A stretch of 64,000 bases of DNA. Source: Flavobacterium cerinum (GTDB taxonomy: Bacteria > Bacteroidota > Bacteroidia > Flavobacteriales > Flavobacteriaceae). The notes under the pieces were generated by a model that did not search any database, was not told the origin of the DNA, and saw only the letters and a program-made list of their open reading frames with translations. Shown piece by piece: positions 1-9,179 of this stretch (positions within the stretch are counted from its first letter, which is position 1; the number at the start of each line of letters is the position of its first letter). The DNA lies in assembly GCF_024496085.1 (NCBI RefSeq), contig NZ_CP101751.1:248001-312000 (forward strand). Direction: 5' to 3'. The translations under genes and the position numbers were made by a program.

Positions 1-1194
1 GGTCACTTATACAACGGTAAACTGGAACCGACCAAATTATATTCGGATTGGGATATGTATTCTAAAGAAATCGATCTTAATCACAAACTGCAAAATGCCT
101 TAAAAAATCATACCATACAGGAAAGCCTTGATTCCTTAAAACCGAATCATATCGTGTATTCCCGATTAAAAGATGCACTCCGTAAGATCGAGAGTATGCC
201 TAACGATAATCTAAAAAATATTTCAATTGCAGATAAACTGGTTCCTAATGATACCAATGCAGCTGTTATTGACATCAAAAAACGACTGGCTTATTGGGGC
301 GATTATAAAAAACCGGATTCCCTTACTAAAATATACGATGACAAAACACAATCGGCCGTAAAAAAATTCCAGAAGCGCCATGGATTAACACCGGATGGCG
401 TAATCGGAAAAGGGACTGTAGCTGCTATGAATTTTTCGAAAGCACAGCGAAAAAAACAAATCATTGCCAATCTTGAACGTTGGCGCTGGTTCCCAAGAGA
501 TATGGGTGAGAGCTATGTTATCATTAATATTCCCGATTTTAATTTATATCTGATCAATAATAATGATACCATTCAAAATCATCGTGTAGTTGTAGGTCGT
601 GCCAAAAGACGTACTCCGGTATTATCATCAAAATTCAGCAATCTGGTGATCAATCCGACCTGGACTGTTCCGCCTACGATCTTAAAAGAAGATTTAACGC
701 CGTCTGCCAGTCGAAATCTGAATTATTTTGCAGCAACCGGAATTACAATTTACGACATGAAAGGCAATGTGGTTAGCCCAAGCAACTGGAATGCCGGCAA
801 ATCCAATAATTATCGTTACGTTCAAAAGCCCGGAGCGAATAATTCTCTAGGGTTGATCAAATTTAATTTCAGCAATAAGCATTTGGTTTATTTACATGAC
901 ACCAACCACAGGGACTATTTCAAGCTTAATAACAGAGCGCTAAGTTCCGGGTGTATCAGGGTAGAGGATCCCTTTAAATTGTCCGGTTTTATTCTTGAAA
1001 AAGAAGAAAACAACTGGTCAAAAGAAAGAGTTGATAAGATGATTGCGTCCAATAAAACGCAGAGTATTGTATTGAAAAAACCCACCTTTGTACATCAGCT
1101 GTATTGGACAGCATGGATGGACAAAGACGGGCTTGAATTCAGAAACGATATTTATGATCTTGATTTCGAACTTTATCAGAAATTACGAGATTAG
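1..1194 (+). CDS. L,D-transpeptidase, YcbB/LdtD-like (5' partial)
   Basis: The reading frame is open from base 1, so the gene begins outside the window and the ATG at 55 is internal. Visible order: the end of a scaffold region, a peptidoglycan-binding-like segment (KKFQKRHGLTPDGVIGKGT), then the YkuD catalytic domain with a His (LVYLHDTNH) and the catalytic motif SSGCIRV, whose Cys is the nucleophile. Family members form 3-3 (mDAP-mDAP) crosslinks or attach proteins to peptidoglycan in the periplasm. The signal peptide lies upstream and cannot be seen. The 3' end overlaps the convergent gene at 1183 by 12 bases. Family assignment is firm; the exact crosslinking role is inferred. Confidence 0.9.
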   Translation, partial: GHLYNGKLEPTKLYSDWDMYSKEIDLNHKLQNALKNHTIQESLDSLKPNHIVYSRLKDALRKIESMPNDNLKNISIADKLVPNDTNAAVIDIKKRLAYWGDYKKPDSLTKIYDDKTQSAVKKFQKRHGLTPDGVIGKGTVAAMNFSKAQRKKQIIANLERWRWFPRDMGESYVIINIPDFNLYLINNNDTIQNHRVVVGRAKRRTPVLSSKFSNLVINPTWTVPPTILKEDLTPSASRNLNYFAATGITIYDMKGNVVSPSNWNAGKSNNYRYVQKPGANNSLGLIKFNFSNKHLVYLHDTNHRDYFKLNNRALSSGCIRVEDPFKLSGFILEKEENNWSKERVDKMIASNKTQSIVLKKPTFVHQLYWTAWMDKDGLEFRNDIYDLDFELYQKLRD

Positions 1195-1893
1195 CTTTGA
1201 TTTAGCTTCGTAGTTTCTTGACGGATGGTAGATAAAAAGACATGATTTATCTTTTATCAAATTGATGATTTCTTTGTGTAAGGCAATCGGAACGGCAGGA
1301 CATCCCTGACTTCTCCCCAATCGGCCTTGTCTGGCAATAATACTTTCATTGGCATAATCAGCACCGTGCATTACAACAGCACGATCACGAGCATTGTCAT
1401 TGATCCCGTATTCCAATCCGTCCAAACGCAAAGACATACCGTGTTTACCCTGGTAAACTTCACCGGTAGCATAGAATCCTAAACTACTCTTAAATGAGTT
1501 GGTTTCATTCGAAAACTGCGTAGCAAATTCGTCTCCGCTGTTTCTACCGTGGGATACTACTGATTGTAATAAAATAGTATTGGTTGCCATGTCGATTACC
1601 CAAAGTCGCTTTTGTGTAGATGACAGACTAAAGTCAATTAAAGTCAAAATGTCTTTCTTTATAAGGCCCTGTTCTTTCAACTGGTAGAAACCTTCCAATG
1701 CTTTTGCAAAACTTTCCAGTCTTGGCATTGCGTAAGTCTGTGGATTCAGCGCTGTATATAAATTTCTAACTTTTAATTCAAACGAAGCTTTCGCGTTAGC
1801 AGCTACTAACTTTGGCGGGTCAGTTTCCTTTGTGCTTACTGGCTTAAAAGACAGTAAAAAAAGGAACATAACCGGTAAAACTCTATAAATCAT
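1183..1893 (-). CDS. Exported murein L,D-transpeptidase, catalytic domain family
   Basis: A 236-residue protein with a hydrophobic N-terminal export segment (VLPVMFLFLLSF). The C-terminal half carries VVMHGADYA and the Cys motif SQGCPAV, typical of the YkuD_2-type murein L,D-transpeptidase catalytic family. It is a different branch from the YcbB-like enzyme at its 3' side and has no peptidoglycan-binding domain. A longer frame opens with TTG at 1932, but a promoter box (TATTTTTG, 1930-1937, with TTG at 1957-1959) would put transcription start inside that extension, so the ATG at 1893 is chosen. Probable role is periplasmic cell-wall crosslinking or remodelling; the substrate is not shown by sequence. 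Confidence 0.85.
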   Translation of the reverse strand: MIYRVLPVMFLFLLSFKPVSTKETDPPKLVAANAKASFELKVRNLYTALNPQTYAMPRLESFAKALEGFYQLKEQGLIKKDILTLIDFSLSSTQKRLWVIDMATNTILLQSVVSHGRNSGDEFATQFSNETNSFKSSLGFYATGEVYQGKHGMSLRLDGLEYGINDNARDRAVVMHGADYANESIIARQGRLGRSQGCPAVPIALHKEIINLIKDKSCLFIYHPSRNYEAKSKLIS

Positions 1894-1929
1894 TGATAAT
1901 CTATTAATTATATTACTGTGTGTCGAGCC

Positions 1930-1959
1930 CAAAAATATAGATAAATTTTAAACGACCAA
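1930..1959 (-). promoter_or_regulatory. Bacteroidota-type promoter for the L,D-transpeptidase at 1183-1893
   Basis: On the minus strand the -7 box TATTTTTG (1930-1937) fits TAnnTTTG, and a -33 TTG lies at 1957-1959 with 19 bases between them. It overlaps the TTG codon at 1932 and so excludes that start. Confidence 0.65.
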
Positions 1960-2063
1960 ATGTTTTTTATGATTTATCCTCAAACTTTAACATTTTAATT
2001 TCGTTTTATCACATTTTAACAATCAAAACGTTTTTTATTCTTACAAAACAGAATTAAAAAAAG

Positions 2064-2071
2064 TATATTTG
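2064..2071 (+). promoter_or_regulatory. -7 promoter box upstream of the DUF5916 gene
   Basis: TATATTTG matches TAnnTTTG exactly, 22 bases before the ATG at 2094. No clear -33 TTG is visible at the expected spacing. Confidence 0.55.
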
Positions 2072-2093
2072 TTAATTTTAACGCAAAAATTAA

Positions 2094-4511
2094 ATGAAAA
2101 ACGTATTTTTCCTCGTTTTTATTGTCACAAATGCAACATTTATTTTTGGACAGGAGTTAATCCAGGATCCGAAAAACAAAAAAATGCTACGGGCTTTTCC
2201 TCTTAAAAGCACCATCAACATTGACGGAAAACTAAGCGAAGACGAATGGAAAAATGCTGAAATCGCCTCGGATTTTATCACCTATCAACCGGACAACGGC
2301 ACACCGGTTTCCTTTGAAAAACGAACGGAAGTAAAAGTATTATACGATGACGACGGTATCTATATCGGCGCTTTACTTTATGATGATCCCTCTAAAATTG
2401 TAAAAGAAATTACCGAAAGAGACAAATTCGGCACATCTGATTTTTTCGGTATTTTTATCAACGGTTATAATGACGGACAACAGGATTTCCGCTTTTTTGT
2501 AAGTACAGCCGGGACTCAAATGGATTGTATGGCCACTGAAAACGGAGAAGATTATACCTGGGACGGTATTTGGCACAGCAATGTTTCACTTACTGATTTC
2601 GGCTGGATCGTGGAAATGAAAATTCCATATGCTGCACTTCGTTTTTCTGAAAAAAAAGAACAGATCTGGGGTGTCAATTTTTTTAGAGAAATTCGCAGGG
2701 ATCGTCAAAAATACACCTGGAACCGAATCGACAACAACATCGGTGCGATTATTCCGCAAGCGGGTATTCTGGAAGGCATTCAGGACATCAAACCACCAAC
2801 ACGACTGTTTCTGATTCCCTACTCTTCCTATTATGTTAATCACAACGACAACGGTACAAATACCGAGTTTAAAGCCGGAATGGACATTAAATACGGTATC
2901 AACGATTCGTTTACGCTTGACGCAATTCTGGTTCCGGATTTCGGACAAACCGCTTTCGATAATGTCGTTTTAAACTTAGGTCCGTTCGAACAACAATTCA
3001 ACGAAAACCGTCCTTTTTTTACCGAAGGAACGGATATGTTCAGCAAAGGAGACTTACTGTATTCCCGAAGAATCGGCGGATCACCTTCCACCTATCCCGA
3101 AACTACCGATAATGAAGAAGTGTCACAATATCCGTCCCGAATCAATCTGTTAAATGCACTCAAAATATCCGGGCGTACGGCCAAAGGTCTTGGTATCGGA
3201 GTAATGAATGCAATTACTGAAAAAACCGAAGCGACTATCCGAAACACCCAAACCGGTGAAGTTCGTTCTGAAGTAGTTGAACCTTTAGCGAACTATAATA
3301 TTCTGGTATTGGACCAGCGTTTTCGAAAAAATTCTTCTGTTTCTCTGGTGAATACAAGTGTTATCCGCGACGGAAGTTTTAGAGATGCGAATGTAACGGC
3401 TCTTCTTTTCGATCTTAATACCAAAGCCAATACTTTTAACCTTTCCGGAAACTTTAAATTTAGCCATGTTAATGATCTTGATGGCAATAAAAACGGGTAT
3501 ACCGCTTACCTTAACTTCGGAAAAACCAGCGGCAAATATCGATTAAGTGCTAATACTACTTATATTTCGGATAAATATGATATTAATGATCTCGGGATTA
3601 TCTTCGTTACCAATTATCATAGCTTTTCTCTCACAAATAGTTATCGGATTTTAAAACCGAACAAAACATTTAACACTTTTAAAGTCAGCACAATTGCTTA
3701 TTCTGAAATAGAAAACAGCACCGGAAAACCACAAGAAGCTTCTTTTGAATTTAATCTCGAAAGCACGGATAAAAAGAATCATTATTTCGGGTTGGGCTTT
3801 TTATTGTCTCCGCTTGAAACTTTCGATTTTTATCAACCCCGAAAAACAGGGCGCTATGTATACAATCCGCGTTATTCCTTTTCCTGGATTGATATTTCAA
3901 CCAATTACAACTATCCTTTTGCTTTGGATGCTAACTTCTTTCTTGATTTTTACGATCAGGATAAACGGCATAATTACGGCATTCGAATTAGTCCGAGATA
4001 TCGTTTCAGCGATCAGTTCACTTTGGTTTACGCGATCGACTGGAACCGACAAAACGACGAAAAAGGTTGGGTCGATTTTGACAATGACAATATCATTTTT
4101 GCAAATCGAAACCGGAATACGATCGAAAATACGCTAACGGGAAAATTCTCCATCAACAGTAAGATGACAATTAACCTGAAAGCCCGTTATTATTGGTCAT
4201 ATGCCGAAAATCTTAACTTTCTTACGCTAACAGATGACGGCTATTTCCTGCCGAATCCTAACTATAATGAAGATCAAAATTCGAATTTTAAAATCTGGAA
4301 TTTCGATTTATCCTATTCCTGGTGGTTTGCTCCGGGCAGTCAGGTGTCAATTTTGTACCGCAATAACGCAATTCACAACGAAAAGCGTTTAAATAAAAAT
4401 ATTATTGATAATTTAGACCACACTTTAAGCAACAACCTTAACAACACACTATCAATTAGTTTTCGCTACTATATTGATTACAACAATGCCAAAAAATGGT
4501 TTAAAACATGA
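2094..4511 (+). CDS. CBM9-fold / DUF5916 outer-membrane protein
   Basis: An 805-residue protein with a Sec signal peptide ending near FGQ (about residue 20). Residues ~35-230 resemble the carbohydrate-binding family 9 fold found in such proteins (INIDGKLSEDEW, then DDDGIYIGALLYDD). The remainder is rich in alternating aromatic/polar strands and ends in an aromatic-containing segment, as expected of the DUF5916 C-terminal beta-barrel. It is probably located in the outer membrane. The ligand is unknown; carbohydrate binding is only implied by the fold. It overlaps gpmI by 4 bases (ATGA), so the two are likely co-transcribed and translationally coupled, although no functional link is obvious. 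Confidence 0.85.
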   Translation: MKNVFFLVFIVTNATFIFGQELIQDPKNKKMLRAFPLKSTINIDGKLSEDEWKNAEIASDFITYQPDNGTPVSFEKRTEVKVLYDDDGIYIGALLYDDPSKIVKEITERDKFGTSDFFGIFINGYNDGQQDFRFFVSTAGTQMDCMATENGEDYTWDGIWHSNVSLTDFGWIVEMKIPYAALRFSEKKEQIWGVNFFREIRRDRQKYTWNRIDNNIGAIIPQAGILEGIQDIKPPTRLFLIPYSSYYVNHNDNGTNTEFKAGMDIKYGINDSFTLDAILVPDFGQTAFDNVVLNLGPFEQQFNENRPFFTEGTDMFSKGDLLYSRRIGGSPSTYPETTDNEEVSQYPSRINLLNALKISGRTAKGLGIGVMNAITEKTEATIRNTQTGEVRSEVVEPLANYNILVLDQRFRKNSSVSLVNTSVIRDGSFRDANVTALLFDLNTKANTFNLSGNFKFSHVNDLDGNKNGYTAYLNFGKTSGKYRLSANTTYISDKYDINDLGIIFVTNYHSFSLTNSYRILKPNKTFNTFKVSTIAYSEIENSTGKPQEASFEFNLESTDKKNHYFGLGFLLSPLETFDFYQPRKTGRYVYNPRYSFSWIDISTNYNYPFALDANFFLDFYDQDKRHNYGIRISPRYRFSDQFTLVYAIDWNRQNDEKGWVDFDNDNIIFANRNRNTIENTLTGKFSINSKMTINLKARYYWSYAENLNFLTLTDDGYFLPNPNYNEDQNSNFKIWNFDLSYSWWFAPGSQVSILYRNNAIHNEKRLNKNIIDNLDHTLSNNLNNTLSISFRYYIDYNNAKKWFKT

Positions 4512-6037
4512 AAAAGAAAGTTATTTTAATGATTTTAGACGGTTGGGGAAAATCACCTGACCCTAAAGTTTCTGCAATTGACAATGCCAATACCCCTTTT
4601 ATAGATAGTCTTTACACCCGATATCCAAATGCTTCTTTACGTACCGATGGTCTAAACGTGGGACTTCCGGAAGGACAAATGGGAAATTCGGAAGTGGGTC
4701 ACATGAACCTTGGCGCCGGAAGAATCATCTATCAGGATCTGGCCAAAATTAATCTGGCAGTACAGAACAAGACGCTTAATCATGAAAAAGTACTTTTAGA
4801 TGCTTTTGCTTACGCTAAAAACAACAATAAAAATGTTCATTTCCTGGGACTCGTTTCCGATGGCGGTGTTCATTCCCATACTTCCCATTTAAAAGGATTA
4901 TTGGATTCGGCACAAGACTACGGATTAGAAAAAGTATTTGTACATGCATTTACCGATGGTAGAGATGTTGATCCGAAATCCGGAGCACGCTATATCGAAG
5001 ATCTCCAAAATTATTTACACCAATCATCTGCCCGACTTGCCTCTATTGTGGGTCGCTATTATGCTATGGATCGGGATAAAAGATGGGAACGTATTAAAAA
5101 GGCTTATGATTTAATCGTAAACGGAAAAGGAACACCGTCGCAAAATCCCGTATTAAGTGTTTTAGCCAGCTATCACAATAATATAACCGATGAGTTTATC
5201 GAACCGATCGTTGTGGTTGATGACAATCAGCATCCGATAGCTACCATTCAGGAAGATGATGTTGTTATCTTTTTCAACTTCAGAACCGATCGCGGACGTC
5301 AGCTTACAGAAGCTTTATCTCAGAAAGATTTTCACGAGCAGAATATGCACAAACTGAATCTGTATTATGTGACGATGACCAATTATGACGATACCTATCA
5401 CAACGTACACGTTATTTACGATAAAGAGAATATCACAGAAACGTTAGGTGAAATCCTCGAAAAAAACCATAAAAAACAAATCCGGATTGCTGAAACGGAA
5501 AAGTATCCGCACGTTACCTTTTTCTTTTCCGGCGGTCGCGAAGAACCGTTTACAGGAGAAAGCCGAATTCTTTGTCCGTCACCTAAAGTGGCGACTTATG
5601 ATTTAAAACCGGAGATGAGCGCTTTTGATCTTAAAGATGCGCTGCTTCCGGAATTACAAAAGAAAGAAGTTGATTTTGTATGCTTAAACTTTGCTAACGG
5701 AGACATGGTAGGTCATACCGGAGTCATGGAAGCTGCAATTAAAGCTTGTGAAGCTGTCGATAGCTGTGTCAAAGAAGTAATCGAAACAGCACTGGAAAAC
5801 GATTATACCACAATCGTAATCGCCGACCACGGTAATTGTGAAACCATGATCAATCCGGACGGAACTCCGAATACGGCACATACAACCAATCCGGTTCCGA
5901 TTATTCTTGTTGATAAAGACCTACAGTTTATCGATAATGGAATTTTAGGGGATATTGCACCGACGATACTGGAATTAATGGGTATTGAAAAACCCGCAGT
6001 AATGACACAACGTTCGTTACTTCATCCGGTTAAATAA
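4508..6037 (+). CDS. gpmI: 2,3-bisphosphoglycerate-independent phosphoglycerate mutase
   Basis: A 509-residue cytosolic enzyme interconverting 3- and 2-phosphoglycerate in glycolysis and gluconeogenesis. Alkaline-phosphatase-superfamily metal motifs are present: N-terminal ILDGWG with the Asp at residue 11, the phospho-acceptor Ser61 in MGNSEVGHMNLGAG, and C-terminal ADHGNCE and NTAHT. Length is normal for the Mn-dependent family. The start ATG overlaps the stop of the preceding DUF5916 gene, and a strong hairpin terminator follows the stop codon at once. Confidence 0.97.
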   Translation: MKKKVILMILDGWGKSPDPKVSAIDNANTPFIDSLYTRYPNASLRTDGLNVGLPEGQMGNSEVGHMNLGAGRIIYQDLAKINLAVQNKTLNHEKVLLDAFAYAKNNNKNVHFLGLVSDGGVHSHTSHLKGLLDSAQDYGLEKVFVHAFTDGRDVDPKSGARYIEDLQNYLHQSSARLASIVGRYYAMDRDKRWERIKKAYDLIVNGKGTPSQNPVLSVLASYHNNITDEFIEPIVVVDDNQHPIATIQEDDVVIFFNFRTDRGRQLTEALSQKDFHEQNMHKLNLYYVTMTNYDDTYHNVHVIYDKENITETLGEILEKNHKKQIRIAETEKYPHVTFFFSGGREEPFTGESRILCPSPKVATYDLKPEMSAFDLKDALLPELQKKEVDFVCLNFANGDMVGHTGVMEAAIKACEAVDSCVKEVIETALENDYTTIVIADHGNCETMINPDGTPNTAHTTNPVPIILVDKDLQFIDNGILGDIAPTILELMGIEKPAVMTQRSLLHPVK

Positions 6038-6040
6038 TAA

Positions 6041-6067
6041 AAAAAGCTCCTTACGGAGCTTTTTTTA
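6041..6067. terminator. Bidirectional hairpin terminator between gpmI and the CoA-transferase gene
   Basis: AAGCTCC / GGAGCTT arms with a TTAC loop, an A-run on the left and a T-run on the right. It lies between convergent genes and can serve both; the minus-strand gene stop at 6065 touches it. Confidence 0.85.
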
Positions 6068-7339
6068 TTTAAAATGACTTAATTCATAATACGCTTTATC
6101 AATCCACTCCCGATGATCCGGATGTGCAATTTTAACCAATTCATTCGCTCGCTGTTTCAGGGTCTTTCCGTATAAGTCGGCTATCCCGTATTCGGTTACA
6201 ACATATTGGACGTGAGAACGCGTTGTTACAACACCTGCTCCTTGCTTCAGATACGGCACAATACGGCTCTCTCCTCTTTTTGTTACCGATGGCAAGGCGA
6301 TTATCGCTTTTCCGCCTTTACTTAACGAAGCGCCGCGTACAAAATCCATCTGACCTCCAACTCCGGAATACATTCTGGCTCCGATAGAATCAGCACAAAC
6401 CTGACCGGTTATATCAACTTCAATAGCCGAATTAATCGCAATCATTTTCGGATTCATCCGAATTACCGATGTATCGTTTACATATGATGATTCCCGCATT
6501 TCGATAAACGGATTATCATTTACAAAATCATATAATCGTTGTGAACCGATTAAAAAAGTAGCCAAAGCACGACCTCTGTTCACGCCTTTAAAATTACAAT
6601 TGATAACATCATTTTCGATTAAATCAATCACGCCATCTGAAAACATTTCGGTATGCAATCCCAGATTTTTATGATTTACCAGTTTTGCTAATACCGCATT
6701 TGGAATTGAACCGATTCCCATTTGCAACGTACTTTCATCTTCAATCAAACCGGCCACCAATTCTCCGATTTTTGCTTCTACCGGACTAATTTCTTTTGAT
6801 CCGTGTCCGTGTATCACTTCGTTCACTTCAACCAAATAATCAATTTCCGAAACATGGAGAATTCCGTCCCCAAAAGTCCGCGGCATATTCGGGTTCACCT
6901 GCGCAATCACTATTTTAGAATTTTCAACCGCAGCGATCGAAGCTTCAACAGACACTCCCAATGAACAATAGCCGTGACTATCCGGCGGTGATACATGAAT
7001 AAACGCGACATCTAAAGGGATAACACCTTTTCTGAACAAATGAGGCAATTCACTTAAAAACACCGGTGTATACGATCCGTTACCGGCCTCAATTGTATGC
7101 CTGACATTTTGCCCGATAAAGAATGAATTTACGTGAAAGCTTTCGGCCAGCTCCGGATTGGCGTAAGCCGCTTCTCCTTCCGTATGCAGATGACATAGTT
7201 CCACATTTTTCAATTCAGAGGCCCTTTCGGCTAATGCTTTGGTCAAAACAGTCGGTGTAGCCGCAGCCGCCTGAACATAAACACGGTTATTTGATTTTAT
7301 AATTTTAACAGCTTCCGCTGCAGAAACATATTTACTCAT
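6065..7339 (-). CDS. Acetyl-CoA hydrolase/transferase family protein
   Basis: A 424-residue protein of the class I CoA-transferase superfamily (acetyl-CoA hydrolase / 4-hydroxybutyrate CoA-transferase type). Key motifs are GIGSIPNAVL in the CoA-binding part and HTEMFSDG, whose Glu231 is the expected catalytic residue forming the enzyme-CoA thioester. Both halves (N-terminal and C-terminal hydrolase/transferase domains) are complete. It probably moves CoA between acetate and another short-chain acid; the real acceptor cannot be read from sequence. It is monocistronic, facing gpmI across a shared terminator, with map divergent on the other side. Confidence 0.9.
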   Translation of the reverse strand: MSKYVSAAEAVKIIKSNNRVYVQAAAATPTVLTKALAERASELKNVELCHLHTEGEAAYANPELAESFHVNSFFIGQNVRHTIEAGNGSYTPVFLSELPHLFRKGVIPLDVAFIHVSPPDSHGYCSLGVSVEASIAAVENSKIVIAQVNPNMPRTFGDGILHVSEIDYLVEVNEVIHGHGSKEISPVEAKIGELVAGLIEDESTLQMGIGSIPNAVLAKLVNHKNLGLHTEMFSDGVIDLIENDVINCNFKGVNRGRALATFLIGSQRLYDFVNDNPFIEMRESSYVNDTSVIRMNPKMIAINSAIEVDITGQVCADSIGARMYSGVGGQMDFVRGASLSKGGKAIIALPSVTKRGESRIVPYLKQGAGVVTTRSHVQYVVTEYGIADLYGKTLKQRANELVKIAHPDHREWIDKAYYELSHFK

Positions 7340-7438
7340 ACCTTTTACTTTTTATGTAAAATTAAACCCACATAAGGTACGAAAATATGACAAAACTCAT
7401 GTGATAATTTCGATTAAAGAATAATCAACAGAATATTG

Positions 7439-7446
7439 TACTTTTG
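7439..7446 (+). promoter_or_regulatory. -7 promoter box of map
   Basis: TACTTTTG followed by CA, 20 bases before the ATG at 7466. It lies downstream of the TTG codon at 7436 and so rules out the longer frame. Confidence 0.65.
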
Positions 7447-7465
7447 CAGTCTGAAATACAACATT

Positions 7466-8284
7466 ATGATTATTCCTAAAACAAGAGAAGAAATAGAATT
7501 AATGCGTGAGAGTGCCCTATTGGTTTCCAAAACCTTAGGGATGATTGCCAGCGAAATCAAACCCGGTGTTACCACGCTACAACTGGATAAATTAGCCGAA
7601 ACCTTTATCAGGGATCACAATGCCGTTCCCGGATTTTTAGGATTATACGGATGTCCTTCCACATTATTGACCAGTGTAAACGACCAGGTTGTTCACGGTT
7701 TACCGACAGACCGACCAATTCAGGAAGGTGATATCGTATCGGTAGATTGCGGAGCGATTAAAAACGAGTTTTACGGAGATCATGCTTATACCTTTGAAAT
7801 CGGTGAAGTAGCTCCCGAAACTAAAAAGTTGTTACAGATCACAAAAGAATCTTTATATATCGGTATTCGTGAGTTTAAAATCGGAAATCGCGTGGAAGAT
7901 GTAGGAAATGCTATTCAGAAATATGCTGAGGCTCATGGATATGGTGTTGTACGTGAATTAGTAGGACACGGTTTGGGACGTAAAATGCACGAGGAGCCGG
8001 AAATGCCGAATTACGGAAAAAGAGGCCGCGGAAAATTATTTATCGAAGGAATGGTAGTGGCTATCGAGCCTATGATCAACATGGGAACCCGTAACATTAA
8101 GCATTTAAAAGACGGTTGGACGATTTCAACACGCGACGGAAAACCAAGTGCTCATTTCGAACATGATGTGGCTATTGTAGACGGGAAACCGGAATTATTA
8201 TCGACTTTCCAATATATTTATCAGGCATTAGGCATTCAGTCTGACGAAGAAAACGAATTCAGACAACACGCTTTAGCACTTTAA
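7466..8284 (+). CDS. map: Type I methionine aminopeptidase
   Basis: A 272-residue M24 metallopeptidase that removes N-terminal Met from nascent proteins. All five metal ligands are present: Asp94 (VDCGAI), Asp105 (YGDHAY), His168 (VGHGLG), Glu201 (AIEPM) and Glu232 (HFEHDV), plus the substrate-binding His77 (VVHGLP). The frame extends upstream to a TTG at 7436, but the promoter box at 7439-7446 makes the ATG at 7466 the real start. A GC-rich hairpin follows the gene. Confidence 0.96.
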   Translation: MIIPKTREEIELMRESALLVSKTLGMIASEIKPGVTTLQLDKLAETFIRDHNAVPGFLGLYGCPSTLLTSVNDQVVHGLPTDRPIQEGDIVSVDCGAIKNEFYGDHAYTFEIGEVAPETKKLLQITKESLYIGIREFKIGNRVEDVGNAIQKYAEAHGYGVVRELVGHGLGRKMHEEPEMPNYGKRGRGKLFIEGMVVAIEPMINMGTRNIKHLKDGWTISTRDGKPSAHFEHDVAIVDGKPELLSTFQYIYQALGIQSDEENEFRQHALAL

Positions 8285-8294
8285 AAACAGGACA

Positions 8295-8321
8295 AATGCA
8301 GGTATTTCACGTACCTGCATT
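8295..8321 (+). terminator. Hairpin after map, weak terminator or attenuator
   Basis: Perfect 10-base arms AATGCAGGTA / TACCTGCATT with a 7-base loop. No T-run follows, so it may be a pause site or partial terminator between map and the methyltransferase gene. Confidence 0.4.
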
Positions 8322-8335
8322 ATAAACTATTATAA

Positions 8336-9100
8336 ATGAAATCCGCTTTCAAATTTATCCTGAATACCATTCCGAGACCTTTATTGATCCGGCTTAGTTA
8401 TATCATTCGTCCCGTTTTGGCTTTAGCTCTGAGAGGGAACACTTATACTGACCCGATCGACGGCAAAAGTTTTCGTACTTTCCTGCCTTACGGATACGGA
8501 ACGCAACGTAACAATGTATTATCACCCAGTACGCTATCACTGGAACGGCATCGTTTGCTTTGGTTATATCTGAAAAATGAAACCGATTTCTTTAGTGCAC
8601 CCAAAAAAGTACTGCATTTTGCTCCGGAACAGGCGTTTTACAAACGATTCCGCAATCAGAAAAACCTGGATTATACAACAACTGATCTATTATCCCCTCT
8701 TGCTGATGTAAAAGCAGATATCTGTAATTTGCCGTTTGCTGATAATTCTTACGATTTGATTCTTTGCAATCACGTATTAGAACATATTCCGGACGACACG
8801 AAAGCCATGCAGGAATTATATCGTGTTTTAAAACCCGGAGGAATGGGAATTTTCCAGATTCCGCAGGATTTAAACCGGGCGACTACTTTTGAAGATGATT
8901 CCATTACCGATCCAAAAGAGCGCGCTGCGATTTTCGGACAATATGACCATGTTCGCGTTTACGGACGAGATTATTTTGACAAATTAAGAAGTATCGGATT
9001 CACGGTAACCGAAGAAGATTACACCCAAAAAATAACGCCGGAATTGGTTGAGCGTTATTGTTTAGCCAAAGGAGAAATCATCCCGATTTGCCATAAGTAA
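8336..9100 (+). CDS. Class I SAM-dependent methyltransferase
   Basis: A 254-residue protein. The Rossmann-fold methyltransferase core occupies roughly residues 95-210: motif I region KVLHFAPEQA, an acidic residue region TTTDLL, SYDLILCNHVLEHIPD (motif IV/post-motif) and LKPGGMGIF. These fit the Methyltransf_11 type. The first ~35 residues are hydrophobic and basic, suggesting membrane association rather than a cleaved signal. The glycine-rich motif I is atypical (HFAPEQ in place of DxGxG), a variant seen in some envelope-linked methyltransferases. The substrate is unknown. It starts 51 bases after map and may be partly co-transcribed with it. Confidence 0.8.
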   Translation: MKSAFKFILNTIPRPLLIRLSYIIRPVLALALRGNTYTDPIDGKSFRTFLPYGYGTQRNNVLSPSTLSLERHRLLWLYLKNETDFFSAPKKVLHFAPEQAFYKRFRNQKNLDYTTTDLLSPLADVKADICNLPFADNSYDLILCNHVLEHIPDDTKAMQELYRVLKPGGMGIFQIPQDLNRATTFEDDSITDPKERAAIFGQYDHVRVYGRDYFDKLRSIGFTVTEEDYTQKITPELVERYCLAKGEIIPICHK

Positions 9101-9146
9101 AAAAATTCAGGGGCTTTTTTAACGAATTGTTTTAGCAGAAATTGTT

Positions 9147-9154
9147 TATCTTTA
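9147..9154 (+). promoter_or_regulatory. Candidate -7 box upstream of the T9SS Plug gene
   Basis: TATCTTTA differs by one base from TAnnTTTG. A TTG at 9127-9129 lies 17 bases upstream, slightly shorter than the usual spacing. Confidence 0.4.
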
Positions 9155-9179
9155 CCTCACTGACAATTTCAAAAGCCCT

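Noticed and set aside
2586..2948. Antisense frame of 120 codons within the DUF5916 gene
   Set aside because: Shadow of the real gene; no family features, no promoter, and composition follows the opposite strand's codon pattern.
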